Origin: Paracoccaceae bacterium
Lineage (GTDB): Bacteria; Pseudomonadota; Alphaproteobacteria; Rhodobacterales; Rhodobacteraceae
Length of the DNA: 22,296 nucleotides
Direction: 5' to 3'
NCBI GenBank assembly: GCA_003561595.1
Contig: PWWF01000386.1
Coordinates: forward strand, 1 to 22,296
Positions 7,858 through 15,063 of this stretch are shown here, piece by piece. A program made the translations under genes and the position numbers. The notes beneath the pieces were generated by a model. The model ran no database searches. It had not been told where the DNA came from and saw nothing but the letters and a program-made list of their open reading frames with translations. How positions within the stretch are numbered: position 1 is the stretch's first letter; each line of letters starts with the position of its first letter.

Positions 7858-7863
7858 AGGAGG
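7858..7863 (+). promoter_or_regulatory. Ribosome binding site of the oxidase subunit IV gene
   Basis: A perfect AGGAGG five bases before the ATG at 7869. It supports this very short reading frame as a genuine gene. Confidence 0.8.
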
Positions 7864-7868
7864 CCCGA

Positions 7869-8003
7869 ATGGCAAAACACGAGCATGGCAAAATGGATAT
7901 CACCGAGCAGGAAAAGACCTTTGCCGGTTTCATCCGCTACACGATCTGGGGCACGGCCATCAGTATCGGCGTGCTGATCTTCCTCGCCCTGACGAATGCC
8001 TGA
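7869..8003 (+). CDS. aa3-type cytochrome c oxidase subunit IV, 44 residues
   Basis: A very short gene. It begins MAKHEHGKMDITEQEKTF, a cytoplasmic tail, and continues with one membrane helix (about FIRYTIWGTAISIGVLIFLAL) ending LTNA. The tail pattern HGxMDIxEQEKTFxGF followed by a single helix is characteristic of the bacterial aa3-type cytochrome c oxidase subunit IV family, whose Paracoccus and Rhodobacter members are about 50 residues. Subunit IV is a peripheral helix of the oxidase with no known catalytic role. A perfect AGGAGG precedes the ATG. No other oxidase gene is in the window, so it stands apart from the main cta genes. The lipoprotein gene begins 47 bases downstream. Confidence 0.88.
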   Translation: MAKHEHGKMDITEQEKTFAGFIRYTIWGTAISIGVLIFLALTNA

Positions 8004-8050
8004 TACCTGCCCCCCGTGACGCAGGCCGCCCCAAGCCGGGATTTTCGCAG

Positions 8051-8683
8051 ATGACAGTGACTTTCAGGCGCCCGGCATGGATGCTCGCGCTCATGGGCCT
8101 GTGCCTTGCGCTGCTGAGTGCGTGCGGCGCGCCGGGCATCTGGGCCAGTGACGCCGATGTTCAGGCCGCGCGCTATGCGCATGACGGCGCGGCGGAACTG
8201 ACGCTGGTCACGATCATGCATCACCGCAGCGGGCGGGGCGATCACACGGCGCTGTTCATCAATGGGCGCGAGCGGGTGATCTTCGACCCCGCCGGCAGTT
8301 GGGAACGCAGCGTCAATCCGCGCCGTGGCGATGTGCATTACGGCATGTCGCCCGAGGCAGGCGCCTCTTTCTATCTCAGCCATGTGCGCGAGACGCATTA
8401 TGCCAAGGTCCAGCGCATCGCCGTGCCGCTGGACGTGGCCGAACAGGCCAAGGCGCTTGCTTTGGCCGAAGGTGCCGTGGGCCCCGCGCGCTGCGCCATC
8501 AGCACGGCGCGCGTTCTGCGGCAATTGCCGGGCTTCGAGGGGGTTGGCAGCAGCTTTTTCCCGCAGGTCCTGATGCGCAATTTCGGGCAGATCCCCGGCG
8601 TGCAGGAATATGAGCTGCACCATGACGACCCCGAGCTGGAGGCCAAGGCGCGCCGCGTGCAGGCCCCTTTGTCCACGCCCTAG
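8051..8683 (+). CDS. Putative lipoprotein of unknown function, possibly papain-like
   Basis: A 210-residue protein with a clear lipoprotein signal: basic N-region (MTVTFRRPAW), hydrophobic core (MLALMGLCLALLSA) and lipobox LLSAC with C25. Cleavage would leave a mature lipoprotein, probably on the outer membrane. The mature part has a motif GRGDHTALFINGRERVIFDP (H65) and, about 83 residues later, GPARCAISTARVLRQLPG (C148). A His block followed by a Cys at a helix start resembles circularly permuted NlpC/P60 or LRAT-type papain folds, but this is only an inference from the pattern. An open frame extends upstream to 7853 but overlaps the oxidase subunit gene; the ATG at 8051 begins the signal peptide and is preferred. 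Confidence 0.82.
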   Translation: MTVTFRRPAWMLALMGLCLALLSACGAPGIWASDADVQAARYAHDGAAELTLVTIMHHRSGRGDHTALFINGRERVIFDPAGSWERSVNPRRGDVHYGMSPEAGASFYLSHVRETHYAKVQRIAVPLDVAEQAKALALAEGAVGPARCAISTARVLRQLPGFEGVGSSFFPQVLMRNFGQIPGVQEYELHHDDPELEAKARRVQAPLSTP

Positions 8684-8726
8684 ACGCAGGCTTGCCAAAC
8701 CGCCCCGTGCGCGCAACAAGGCGCGG

Positions 8727-9377
8727 ATGAACGAGTTCGTCTATACGCCCCCCGACACGCCGCTGGATATCCTGCACGAGGATCACGAACTGGTTTTCGT
8801 GAACAAGCCTGCGGGGTTGTTGTCGGTGCCGGGCAAGGGCGCGGACCGCGCCGATTGTCTGATGTCGCGCCTGCAGGTGGCATTTCCCGAAATCCTGCTG
8901 GTCCACCGGCTGGATCTGGATACCTCGGGCGTGATGGTCTTTGCGCGCAGCCCCCATGCGCAGCGCCATCTGGGCCTGCAATTCGAGAAACGCCAGACCC
9001 GCAAGACCTATATCGCGCGGGTCCATGGTATGCCGCAGGGCGGGTCTGGCCGCGTGGACCTGCCGCTGACAGTGGACTGGCCCAACCGCCCGCGCCAGAT
9101 GGTGTGCCATCAGACAGGCCGCCCTGCGCAGACCGACTGGAAGGTGATCCGCACTGAAGCGACAGGCGCGCGGTTGCGGCTGATGCCGGTCACGGGGCGC
9201 AGCCATCAGTTGCGGGTGCATATGCTGGCGCTGGGCCACCCGATCCTTGGCGACCCGCTTTATGCGACTGGCGCGGCGCTGGCGCATCCGCGGCTGATGC
9301 TGCACGCGCAGGCGCTGCGGTTGCGGCACCCGGATGGCGGGAAGGGGATGACAGTCACGGCGCCTGTCCCGTTCTGA
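8727..9377 (+). CDS. rluA: RluA-family pseudouridine synthase
   Basis: A 216-residue pseudouridine synthase. The catalytic motif HRLDLDTSGVMVFA at residues 60-73 holds the nucleophile D63. The sequence VDLPLTVDWPNRPRQMVCHQ followed by TGRPAQT is close to what I recall of Escherichia coli RluA, as are the length and the absence of an S4 domain. RluA modifies U746 of 23S rRNA and U32 of some tRNAs, and that double role is the likely one here. Other blocks include the end motif GRSHQLRVHMLALGHPILGDPLY. I chose the ATG at 8727, since the family N-terminus starts there; earlier in-frame ATGs at 8610 and 8622 overlap the lipoprotein gene. The gene is convergent with tdk, 15 bases apart. Confidence 0.93.
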   Translation: MNEFVYTPPDTPLDILHEDHELVFVNKPAGLLSVPGKGADRADCLMSRLQVAFPEILLVHRLDLDTSGVMVFARSPHAQRHLGLQFEKRQTRKTYIARVHGMPQGGSGRVDLPLTVDWPNRPRQMVCHQTGRPAQTDWKVIRTEATGARLRLMPVTGRSHQLRVHMLALGHPILGDPLYATGAALAHPRLMLHAQALRLRHPDGGKGMTVTAPVPF

Positions 9378-9392
9378 GCGCTGCAGGCGGTG

Positions 9393-9992
9393 CTATTTCG
9401 GTGATGAGGCGGCGCTGTCACCCGTCGCTTCGCGCCAATGCCTGCGGCAGAGCGAGACATAGGTTTCATTGCCGCCGATCTGCACCTGCGCCCCGTCGCG
9501 CAGTGCTTTTCCATCAGGACCCAGACGCACGACCATGGTTGCCTTCTTGCCGCAATGGCAGATGGTGCGCACTTCGCGCATCTCGTCCGCGAGCGCCAGC
9601 AGCGCGGCTGATCCGGGGAAAAGCTGCCCGCGAAAATCCACGCGCAGCCCGTAGCACATGACCGGCAGGCCCAAATCATCCACCACCCGCGCCAGTTGCC
9701 AGACCTGCGCTTCGGTCAGGAATTGCGCCTCATCGACAAAGGCACAGGCGGCGGGCCCTTCTGCCAGGCGCGCGGCCAGCAGGGTGAACAGATCGGTCTG
9801 CGGGTCAAAGCCTGTCGCCGGGGCCTCGATCCCGATGCGCGAGGCGATGCGCCCGGCGCCCGCCCGCGTATCCACTGCCGCTGTCAGCAGGACCGGCATC
9901 ATCCCGCGCTCGCGGTAGTTATGCGCGGCCTGCAACAGGACTGTCGATTTGCCCGCATTCATGGTGGAGTAATGAAAATACAGCTTTGCCAT
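9393..9992 (-). CDS. tdk: Thymidine kinase, class II
   Basis: Phosphorylates thymidine to dTMP with ATP in the pyrimidine salvage pathway. The 199-residue product has the P-loop YSTMNAGKST (residues 8-17), the VDEAQFL block with the probable catalytic base E88, and GLRVDFRG (115-122). A zinc site of class II enzymes is suggested by C145-x-C147 (ICHCGKK) and C182-x-x-H185 (LCRRH), with GGNETYV between. The ATG at 9992 fits the family N-terminus MAKLYFHYSTMNAGK; an open frame continues to 10061 but adds nothing recognisable. It is divergent from the Spx/ArsC-like gene, so about 90 bases hold both promoters. Confidence 0.95.
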   Translation of the reverse strand: MAKLYFHYSTMNAGKSTVLLQAAHNYRERGMMPVLLTAAVDTRAGAGRIASRIGIEAPATGFDPQTDLFTLLAARLAEGPAACAFVDEAQFLTEAQVWQLARVVDDLGLPVMCYGLRVDFRGQLFPGSAALLALADEMREVRTICHCGKKATMVVRLGPDGKALRDGAQVQIGGNETYVSLCRRHWREATGDSAASSPK

Positions 9993-10080
9993 GGCCGCTG
10001 CCATAGACCGGAACGCGCCGGTCTGGAAGTCCCGCGCGCCGTGATATAGGCTGCGGCACACAGGCAGGACGGAGCAGGCA

Positions 10081-10410
10081 ATGGCAATCGTGATCTATGG
10101 CATCAAGACATGCGATTCCTGCCGAAAGGCGCTCAAATCCCTCGGGGCGCAGGGTGCCACTTTGCACGACATCCGTGCCCAGCCCCTGACCGAGGAAGAG
10201 CGGGCCGAGTTCACCGACCGGTTCGGCGATGCGCTGATCAACCGCAGCTCTGCCACATGGCGCGGGCTGGATGAAGGCGAACGCACTGCATCGCCGGATG
10301 CACTGCTGGCCGCGCATCCGACATTGATGAAACGCCCGGTGATCCGGGCAGGGGGCACGCTCTATCTGGGCTGGAAAACGGATGTTCAGCGCGCCCTCGG
10401 GGTCGCGTGA
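10081..10410 (+). CDS. Spx/ArsC-family protein (YffB-like)
   Basis: A 109-residue thioredoxin-fold protein of the arsenate reductase/Spx family. The N-terminal GIKTCDSCRKAL places a CXXC pair (C11, C14) where Spx has its redox switch; YffB-type relatives often keep only the first cysteine. Other family blocks are FTDRFGDALINRSSATWRGL and PTLMKRPVIRAGG. Neither true arsenate reduction nor RNA polymerase binding can be assigned from the sequence, and no arsenic genes are nearby. The start at 10081 follows GGAGCAGGCA, a plausible ribosome binding site. The gene is convergent with the cold-shock gene, 36 bases apart. Confidence 0.88.
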   Translation: MAIVIYGIKTCDSCRKALKSLGAQGATLHDIRAQPLTEEERAEFTDRFGDALINRSSATWRGLDEGERTASPDALLAAHPTLMKRPVIRAGGTLYLGWKTDVQRALGVA

Positions 10411-10446
10411 GCGTTCAGATCACTTGTGCTGCCCGAATGTCTGCGC

Positions 10447-10653
10447 TCAGAGCAGCTTGAGATCGCTCGCCGATTCGCGCCCGTCACGCCCGGCACGCAG
10501 CTCATAGGCGATCTTCTGATCATCGGCGAGCCCGGTCAGCCCGGCGCGTTCGACTGCTGAAATATGCACGAACACATCCTTGCCGCCCCCGTCGGGTGCG
10601 ATGAAGCCATAGCCTTTGGTTGTATTGAACCATTTCACGGTGCCTGTCGGCAT
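10447..10653 (-). CDS. Cold-shock domain protein (CspA family)
   Basis: A 68-residue single cold-shock domain protein. RNP1 is KGYGFIAP (residues 13-20) and RNP2 is DVFVHISAVE (26-35), after the opening MPTGTVKWFN. These proteins bind single-stranded RNA or DNA and melt RNA structure. GAGGAG a few bases before the ATG is a good ribosome binding site. Upstream, a leader of up to 210 bases contains hairpins (10679-10698 and a weaker one at about 10706-10725), which fits the structured 5' leaders known for csp mRNAs. Whether this paralogue is cold-induced cannot be told. Confidence 0.95.
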   Translation of the reverse strand: MPTGTVKWFNTTKGYGFIAPDGGGKDVFVHISAVERAGLTGLADDQKIAYELRAGRDGRESASDLKLL

Positions 10654-10678
10654 CGGTCGTCTCCTCAGTTCTCACTTC

Positions 10679-10698
10679 CCCCGGCAGGATTGCCGGGG
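10679..10698 (-). promoter_or_regulatory. Hairpin in the presumed 5' leader of the cold-shock gene
   Basis: An 8-bp perfect stem, CCCCGGCA/TGCCGGGG, with a 4-base loop GGAT (plus strand), 26 bases upstream of the csp ATG and close to its ribosome binding site. It could be a regulatory leader structure or, less likely, an attenuator, as no U-tract follows. Confidence 0.45.
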
Positions 10699-10790
10699 CG
10701 TCGTTCAGCCAGGTCTTCCTTGGCCGACTGTGAAAACAGAGGCGTCCTCGAAAGTCTGTCATCCCGGCTCGACTGTGCCACAGCGGGGTT

Positions 10791-10806
10791 AAAACGCAAG
10801 CGTTTT
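10791..10806. promoter_or_regulatory. Inverted repeat, possible operator
   Basis: AAAACGC-AA-GCGTTTT: 7-base arms around a 2-base spacer, between the divergent csp and membrane-protein genes, about 58 bases ahead of the latter's ATG. The symmetry and compactness suggest a dimeric repressor site. Its regulator is unknown. Confidence 0.4.
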
Positions 10807-10863
10807 GGCTGTAAGGCTGCGTCGGGGCACGGTTTTGCCCGAAATTCAGGAGATGACGGAAAC

Positions 10864-11220
10864 ATGCGCAACGCAGCACTCACACTCGGGCTGATCGGCG
10901 GGCTGTGGGGCATGCTGGTGGGGTTTTTCAGCTTTGGCTACACGGATTTGCTGATTCGCTATCCCGAACTGGCAGAGATCACGGGCGGCGTGGCCAATAT
11001 GGCGCTGATCCGGTCCATGAGCCTGATCGCCCCGGTGATGGCGATTGCAGGCGCGGCCATGGCACGGTCGTCCAACCTGATCGGCGGGGTGCTTTTGCTG
11101 GCCTCGACAGCGGGCATGTGGCTGAGTTTCGGCTTTGGCGTGTTTACCATGTTTCCGATTGCCATGTGCGGGCTGGCCGGGGTGCTGGCGCTGCTGGCCC
11201 GGCAGCCCGATCCGCATTGA
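10864..11220 (+). CDS. Four-helix membrane protein of unknown function
   Basis: A 118-residue, very hydrophobic protein with about four membrane segments (residues 5-25, 50-66, 71-89 and 92-112). Notable stretches are LTLGLIGGLWGMLVGFFSFG and GFGVFTMFPIAMCGLAGVLA. I recognise a family of similar small proteins in proteobacteria but no function for it; the glycine-rich first helix is shared. The ATG at 10864 is preceded by AGGAG (10848-10852), a rather distant ribosome binding site. An open frame extends upstream to 10564 across the csp leader and is not believed. It is divergent from csp and precedes the helicase after a 212-base gap, so it is probably its own transcript. Confidence 0.82.
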   Translation: MRNAALTLGLIGGLWGMLVGFFSFGYTDLLIRYPELAEITGGVANMALIRSMSLIAPVMAIAGAAMARSSNLIGGVLLLASTAGMWLSFGFGVFTMFPIAMCGLAGVLALLARQPDPH

Positions 11221-11230
11221 CGCTTGACTT

Positions 11231-11249
11231 GTGGGCCGCAAAGGCCCAT
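11231..11249 (+). terminator. Weak hairpin after the membrane-protein gene
   Basis: TGGGCC (11232-11237), loop GCAAA, GGCCCA (11243-11248), closed by a G-T pair, 11 bases after the stop. There is no T-tract, so it is at most a weak or Rho-assisted terminator. The remaining gap to 11432 holds no gene that I can support; it includes a TTGACG at 11285-11290 that could be a -35 element for the helicase. Confidence 0.35.
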
Positions 11250-11420
11250 GTGCCACCCATCCGCAATTTGCCGCGTGAGCATGTTTGACGTTGCGGGCAG
11301 GGCATGAGGCCCGCACCCAGCTTCCCGATATCACGCGTGGGGGGCGGCGCAGTGACGATGCGCCCCCAAACCGCTTCCGGCCAAGGCCGGGGCAATGTGC
11401 CTGCGCGTGCGCAGGCTGCG

Positions 11421-11426
11421 AGAGGA
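11421..11426 (+). promoter_or_regulatory. Ribosome binding site supporting the TTG start of the helicase
   Basis: AGAGGA lies six bases before the TTG at 11433. None of the upstream ATG candidates has a comparable site. Confidence 0.5.
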
Positions 11427-11432
11427 CAGATT

Positions 11433-12728
11433 TTGACGGATTTTTCGATGTTCGGGCTGCGCCCGGTTCTTATGACCGGACTGGAGGCGCAAGGCCTTGA
11501 CACCCCGACCCCCATTCAGGCCCGCGCGATCCCGCTGATCATGCAGGGCCGCGACCTGCTTGGGCTGGCCCAGACCGGCACAGGCAAGACCCTGGCCTTT
11601 GGCCTGCCGGTGATGCATGCCGCCCTTGGCGCAGGCCGCCCGGCCCCCAAGACGACGCAGGCGCTGATCCTTGCGCCCACGCGCGAGCTGGTCAACCAGA
11701 TCTCCGAGACACTGGGCGCTTTTGCCCGCAAGACACCGCTGAAAGTGCAGCGCGTTGTGGGGGGCGCGGGGCTGAACCCGCAGATCCAGAAACTGGCCAA
11801 GGGCTGCGATGTCCTGGTGGCGACACCGGGGCGGCTGCTGGACCTGCTGGACCGGCGCGCTCTGACACTGGACGCGACGCAGATGCTGGTGCTGGACGAG
11901 GCCGATCAGATGCTGGATCTGGGCTTTATCCATGCGCTGCGCAAGATCGCGGCGCTGCTGCCGAAAGAACGTCAGACGATGATGTTCTCGGCCACCATGT
12001 CCAAGCAGATGAACGAGATTGCCGAGGCCTATCTGGACCGGCCCGAGCGGATTCAGGTCTCGCCCCCCGGCAAACCGGCGGACAAGATCGATCAGGCCGT
12101 GCATTTCATCAGCCAGGGCGACAAGGCGCGGCTGCTGGAAGGGTATCTGAAGGACCATCCCGAAGATCTGGCGCTGGTGTTCTCGCGCACCAAGCACGGG
12201 GCGGAAAAGCTGATGAAGCTGCTGACCGGCTGGGGCATCCCGGCTGGGTCCATCCATGGCAACAAGAGCCAGGGCCAGCGCGAGCGCACGCTGCGCGCGT
12301 TCCGCGAAGGGCAGATCAAGGTGCTGGTGGCGACGGATGTGGCCGCGCGCGGGATCGATATTCCCGATATGCGCCATGTCTATAATTTCGAGCTGCCCGA
12401 AGTGCCCGAGAACTATGTCCACCGGATCGGGCGCACGGCGCGCGCCGGGGCCTCGGGGCGGGCAGTTGCGTTCTGTGCGCCCGCCGAGATGGGCGATCTG
12501 CGCGCAATCGAGCGGCTGATGAAGCGTGACATGGCCGTGATCGGCGGCACGCCCTGGCCCGATGATCTGGCCGGTCCCGCCCGCGCTGCCGCGCGCAAGC
12601 GCGGTCCGGGCCGTGGTGGCCCGCCCCGGCGCGAGGGCGAGGGGCGCAAGCCCCGTGTGCGGCACGCGGCCAAGGGCCGTGGGCCGGGCAAGTCCGGCCC
12701 CAAGGCACATGCGCGCAAATCGGCCTGA
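11433..12728 (+). CDS. DEAD-box RNA helicase (RhlE-like)
   Basis: ATP-dependent RNA helicase, 431 residues from the chosen start. Motifs in order: Q motif LDTPTPIQ (22-29), Walker A AQTGTGKT (46-53), PTREL (82-86), TPGR (131-134), DEAD (155-158), SAT (186-188) and HRIGRTARAG (from 330). The last 60 residues are a basic Arg/Gly/Lys-rich tail that probably binds RNA. Such helicases work in ribosome assembly and RNA decay, often at low temperature; a cold-shock gene lies close by. The start is a TTG at 11433, six bases after AGAGGA, and gives the usual short N-terminus before the Q motif. ATGs at 11304 and 11358 would add an unrelated low-complexity leader; the ATG at 11448 is another option. 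Confidence 0.92.
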   Translation: MTDFSMFGLRPVLMTGLEAQGLDTPTPIQARAIPLIMQGRDLLGLAQTGTGKTLAFGLPVMHAALGAGRPAPKTTQALILAPTRELVNQISETLGAFARKTPLKVQRVVGGAGLNPQIQKLAKGCDVLVATPGRLLDLLDRRALTLDATQMLVLDEADQMLDLGFIHALRKIAALLPKERQTMMFSATMSKQMNEIAEAYLDRPERIQVSPPGKPADKIDQAVHFISQGDKARLLEGYLKDHPEDLALVFSRTKHGAEKLMKLLTGWGIPAGSIHGNKSQGQRERTLRAFREGQIKVLVATDVAARGIDIPDMRHVYNFELPEVPENYVHRIGRTARAGASGRAVAFCAPAEMGDLRAIERLMKRDMAVIGGTPWPDDLAGPARAAARKRGPGRGGPPRREGEGRKPRVRHAAKGRGPGKSGPKAHARKSA

Positions 12729-12735
12729 AGATCAG

Positions 12736-12760
12736 AAGGGGGTGCTTTGCGCCCCCTTTT
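12736..12760 (+). terminator. Intrinsic terminator of the helicase gene
   Basis: AAGGGGGTGC, loop TTT, GCGCCCCCTT, then TT: a 10-bp stem with one G-T pair and a short T run, starting 8 bases after the stop codon. It is the clearest intrinsic terminator in the window. Confidence 0.8.
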
Positions 12761-12827
12761 CATTCGCGGTAAGCGTGCCATGTGGCGGATAAAGCGCCCG
12801 CTCGGGGCCCCCTCCCACCCGCCCATG

Positions 12828-12861
12828 GCCCGCTCGCGGGCGCTTGCCCCCTGCGGGGGCA
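12828..12861. terminator. Hairpin pair downstream of the TerB-like gene
   Basis: Two adjacent GC stems: GCCCGC-TC-GCGGGC (12828-12841) and TGCCCCC-TGC-GGGGGCA (12845-12861). They lie 25 bases beyond the stop of the minus-strand TerB-like gene, in the convergent junction with the helicase. There is no T-tract, so the terminator role is inferred. The second stem resembles the hairpins of the dispersed element, but the conserved core is absent. Confidence 0.45.
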
Positions 12862-12885
12862 GGGCGTGTGCGCGAGGCAGGCGGA

Positions 12886-13311
12886 TCAGAGCCGCATATG
12901 CCGCGCGCGCGCGCCGCGTTCGATGGCGGCGGCATGCAGCCGGTCCACGCGCAACTCATGGCGGATTTCTTCCAGCAGCCGCAATTCGGATTGCGTCAGC
13001 GTGCCATCCGCCGCTGCCACATCGCAGGCCAGCGCATAGGCGGTCTCAAACAGGTGCTCGGGCAGGCTGTGGCGGATCAGTCCGAACAGGGCATCCAGCC
13101 CGTCCTCTTCCTCGAACAGGTCGAACACGGTCTGCGCAGTGGTCTTGATGCGGTCGGCATCATAATCGCCGAAGATCGGCAGGTGATTGACCAGTGTCTG
13201 GATCGCCACCAGTTCCGCTGTGCGCATTTCAGAATCGGCGGCAGACACGGCGATCATCAGCGCGACCAGCGAATCCTGCGCGGTCATGGGCGGTGGGGGG
13301 CGTGATGGCAT
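12886..13311 (-). CDS. TerB-like (tellurite resistance/DUF533-type) protein
   Basis: A 141-residue helical protein with two related acidic helix motifs typical of the TerB fold: [19 protein letters not shown] (residues 16-34) and [20 protein letters not shown] (93-112). The paired AADxxxxxxEL elements are the putative metal-binding signature. Despite the family name, single-domain members outside ter operons have no proven role in tellurite resistance, and no other ter gene is here. AGGGA a few bases before the ATG at 13311 supports this start; a second ATG eight codons in is possible. The frame stays open upstream for 2.8 kb, but that is antisense to two solid genes and not coding. It is divergent from lysK. 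Confidence 0.87.
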   Translation of the reverse strand: MPSRPPPPMTAQDSLVALMIAVSAADSEMRTAELVAIQTLVNHLPIFGDYDADRIKTTAQTVFDLFEEEDGLDALFGLIRHSLPEHLFETAYALACDVAAADGTLTQSELRLLEEIRHELRVDRLHAAAIERGARARHMRL

Positions 13312-13347
13312 GTTATCCCTTCGAAACTTGTTTTGCGGCGCAGAATA

Positions 13348-13376
13348 TTGACGCGACGGTACAACGGCAATAGGAA
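13348..13376 (+). promoter_or_regulatory. Possible promoter of lysK
   Basis: TTGACG (13348-13353), a 17-base spacer, and TAGGAA (13371-13376), 38 bases before the ATG. The -35 is good and the -10 is poor. A small hairpin GGGGC-TCT-GCCCC (13379-13391) follows in the presumed leader. Confidence 0.35.
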
Positions 13377-13413
13377 CCGGGGCTCTGCCCCACCACAAAG
13401 AAGTGACCCGCCC

Positions 13414-15030
13414 ATGTCCCCGCTGCGCGATGCCGCCCTGAGTTCCAAAGCCTGGCCGTTCGAGGAAGCGCGCAAGCTCGCGGCCCGCTACAAGGACGGC
13501 CCGCCTGCCAAGGGGCATGTGTTGTTCGAGACGGGGTATGGCCCCTCGGGCCTGCCGCATATCGGCACCTTCGGCGAGGTCGCGCGCACCACCATGATCC
13601 GCCGCGCCTTCGAGGCGATCAGCGACATCCCGACCCGGATGATCTGCTTTTCCGATGACATGGACGGCATGCGCAAGGTGCCCGACAATGTGCCTGACCC
13701 CGACGCCCTGCGCGCGCATCTGCAAAAGCCGCTGACCGATGTGCCCGACCCGTTCGGGACGCATGAGAGCTTCGGGCATCACAACAATGCCCGGTTGCGC
13801 CGGTTTCTGGATACCTTCGGGTTCGAATATGAGTTCATCTCGGCCACGGATTTCTACCGCTCGGGCAAGTTCGATGAGGTGCTTCTGCGCGCCGCCGAAC
13901 GCTATGATGATGTGATGAAGGTCATGCTGAAATCGCTGCGCGAGGAACGCCAGCAGACCTATTCCATCTTTCTGCCCATCCACCCGGAAACCGGCCGTGT
14001 TCTGTATGTGCCCATGAAGCATGTGGACGGCGCGAAGGGCGAGATCACATTCGACGATGAGGACGGGCGCGAATGGACGCTGCCGGTCACGGGCGGACAG
14101 GTCAAGCTGCAATGGAAGCCCGATTTCGGCGCGCGCTGGGCCGCCCTCGATGTCGATTTCGAGATGTATGGCAAGGACCATTCGACCAACACGGCGATCT
14201 ATGACCGCATTTGCGAGATCCTCGGGGGGCGCAAGCCGGAACATTATGTCTATGAGCTGTTTCTGGACGAGAATGGCGAGAAGATCAGCAAATCCAAGGG
14301 CAACGGGCTGACCATTGACGAATGGCTGACCTATGCCGCGACCGAAAGCCTGTCCTACTACATGTTCCTCAAGCCGCGCACGGCCAAGCGGCTGAGCTGG
14401 GATGTGATCCCCAAGGCAGTGGATGAGTATCACCAGCAACTCCGTGCCTTTGCCGACCAGAGCCCGGAGCAAAGGTTGGCGAACCCGGTCTGGCATATCC
14501 ATCGCGGCCAGCCCCCGGCCTCTGGCATGGTGGTCAGCTTCTCGCTGCTGCTGAACCTCGTCTCGGTCGCGCGGGCCGAGGATAAGGAGACGCTGTGGGG
14601 CTTTATCCGCCGCTATGCGCCCGATGCCGCGCCCGAAACGCACCCGGATCTGGACCAGGCGGCAGGGTTTGCCGTGCGCTATTTCCAGGACTTCGTGGCG
14701 CCGACACTGGCCTGCCGCGCGCCCTCGGAGGCCGAGCGCGCCGCCATCGCCGATCTGGCCGAGCGGCTGCGCGCGATTGCCGAAAGCGGCGCGGTGCCAG
14801 CCGCCTATGCCGCCGAGCATGACAGCCTGAGCGAGGAAGTCTTCATGTCGGTGGTGCGCGATACCGGCAAGGCGCACGGGTTCGACAGCCTGCGCGACTG
14901 GTTCAAGGTGCTGTATGAGGTGCTGCTGGGCGCAAGTCAGGGGCCGCGCTGGGGCAGTTTCATCGCGCTTTACGGCGTGGCCGAGACAGTCGCGCTGATC
15001 GACAGGGCGCTTGCGGGCGAATTGGTGTAG
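13414..15030 (+). CDS. lysK: Lysyl-tRNA synthetase, class I
   Basis: Charges tRNA-Lys with lysine. The 538-residue protein is the class I form found in archaea and some bacteria, including many alphaproteobacteria, rather than the usual class II LysS. Class I signatures are the HIGH-type motif [11 protein letters not shown] (HIG at 49-51) and the KMSKS-type motif KISKS (290-294), on a Rossmann catalytic domain, with a C-terminal helical anticodon-binding part. [11 protein letters not shown] (249-259) is a further conserved block. The ATG at 13414 gives the family N-terminus; the open frame back to 13333 adds nothing recognisable. It is divergent from the TerB-like gene, and the FAD enzyme gene follows 33 bases downstream, perhaps co-transcribed. 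Confidence 0.95.
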   Translation: MSPLRDAALSSKAWPFEEARKLAARYKDGPPAKGHVLFETGYGPSGLPHIGTFGEVARTTMIRRAFEAISDIPTRMICFSDDMDGMRKVPDNVPDPDALRAHLQKPLTDVPDPFGTHESFGHHNNARLRRFLDTFGFEYEFISATDFYRSGKFDEVLLRAAERYDDVMKVMLKSLREERQQTYSIFLPIHPETGRVLYVPMKHVDGAKGEITFDDEDGREWTLPVTGGQVKLQWKPDFGARWAALDVDFEMYGKDHSTNTAIYDRICEILGGRKPEHYVYELFLDENGEKISKSKGNGLTIDEWLTYAATESLSYYMFLKPRTAKRLSWDVIPKAVDEYHQQLRAFADQSPEQRLANPVWHIHRGQPPASGMVVSFSLLLNLVSVARAEDKETLWGFIRRYAPDAAPETHPDLDQAAGFAVRYFQDFVAPTLACRAPSEAERAAIADLAERLRAIAESGAVPAAYAAEHDSLSEEVFMSVVRDTGKAHGFDSLRDWFKVLYEVLLGASQGPRWGSFIALYGVAETVALIDRALAGELV

Positions 15031-15063
15031 CCGGGGCGCGCTGCCGGGGCTAGATTGCCGCAC

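Noticed and set aside
12886-13311. A tellurite-resistance locus.
   Set aside because: Only a lone TerB-like domain is present; no terA, terC, terD or terZ gene is nearby.
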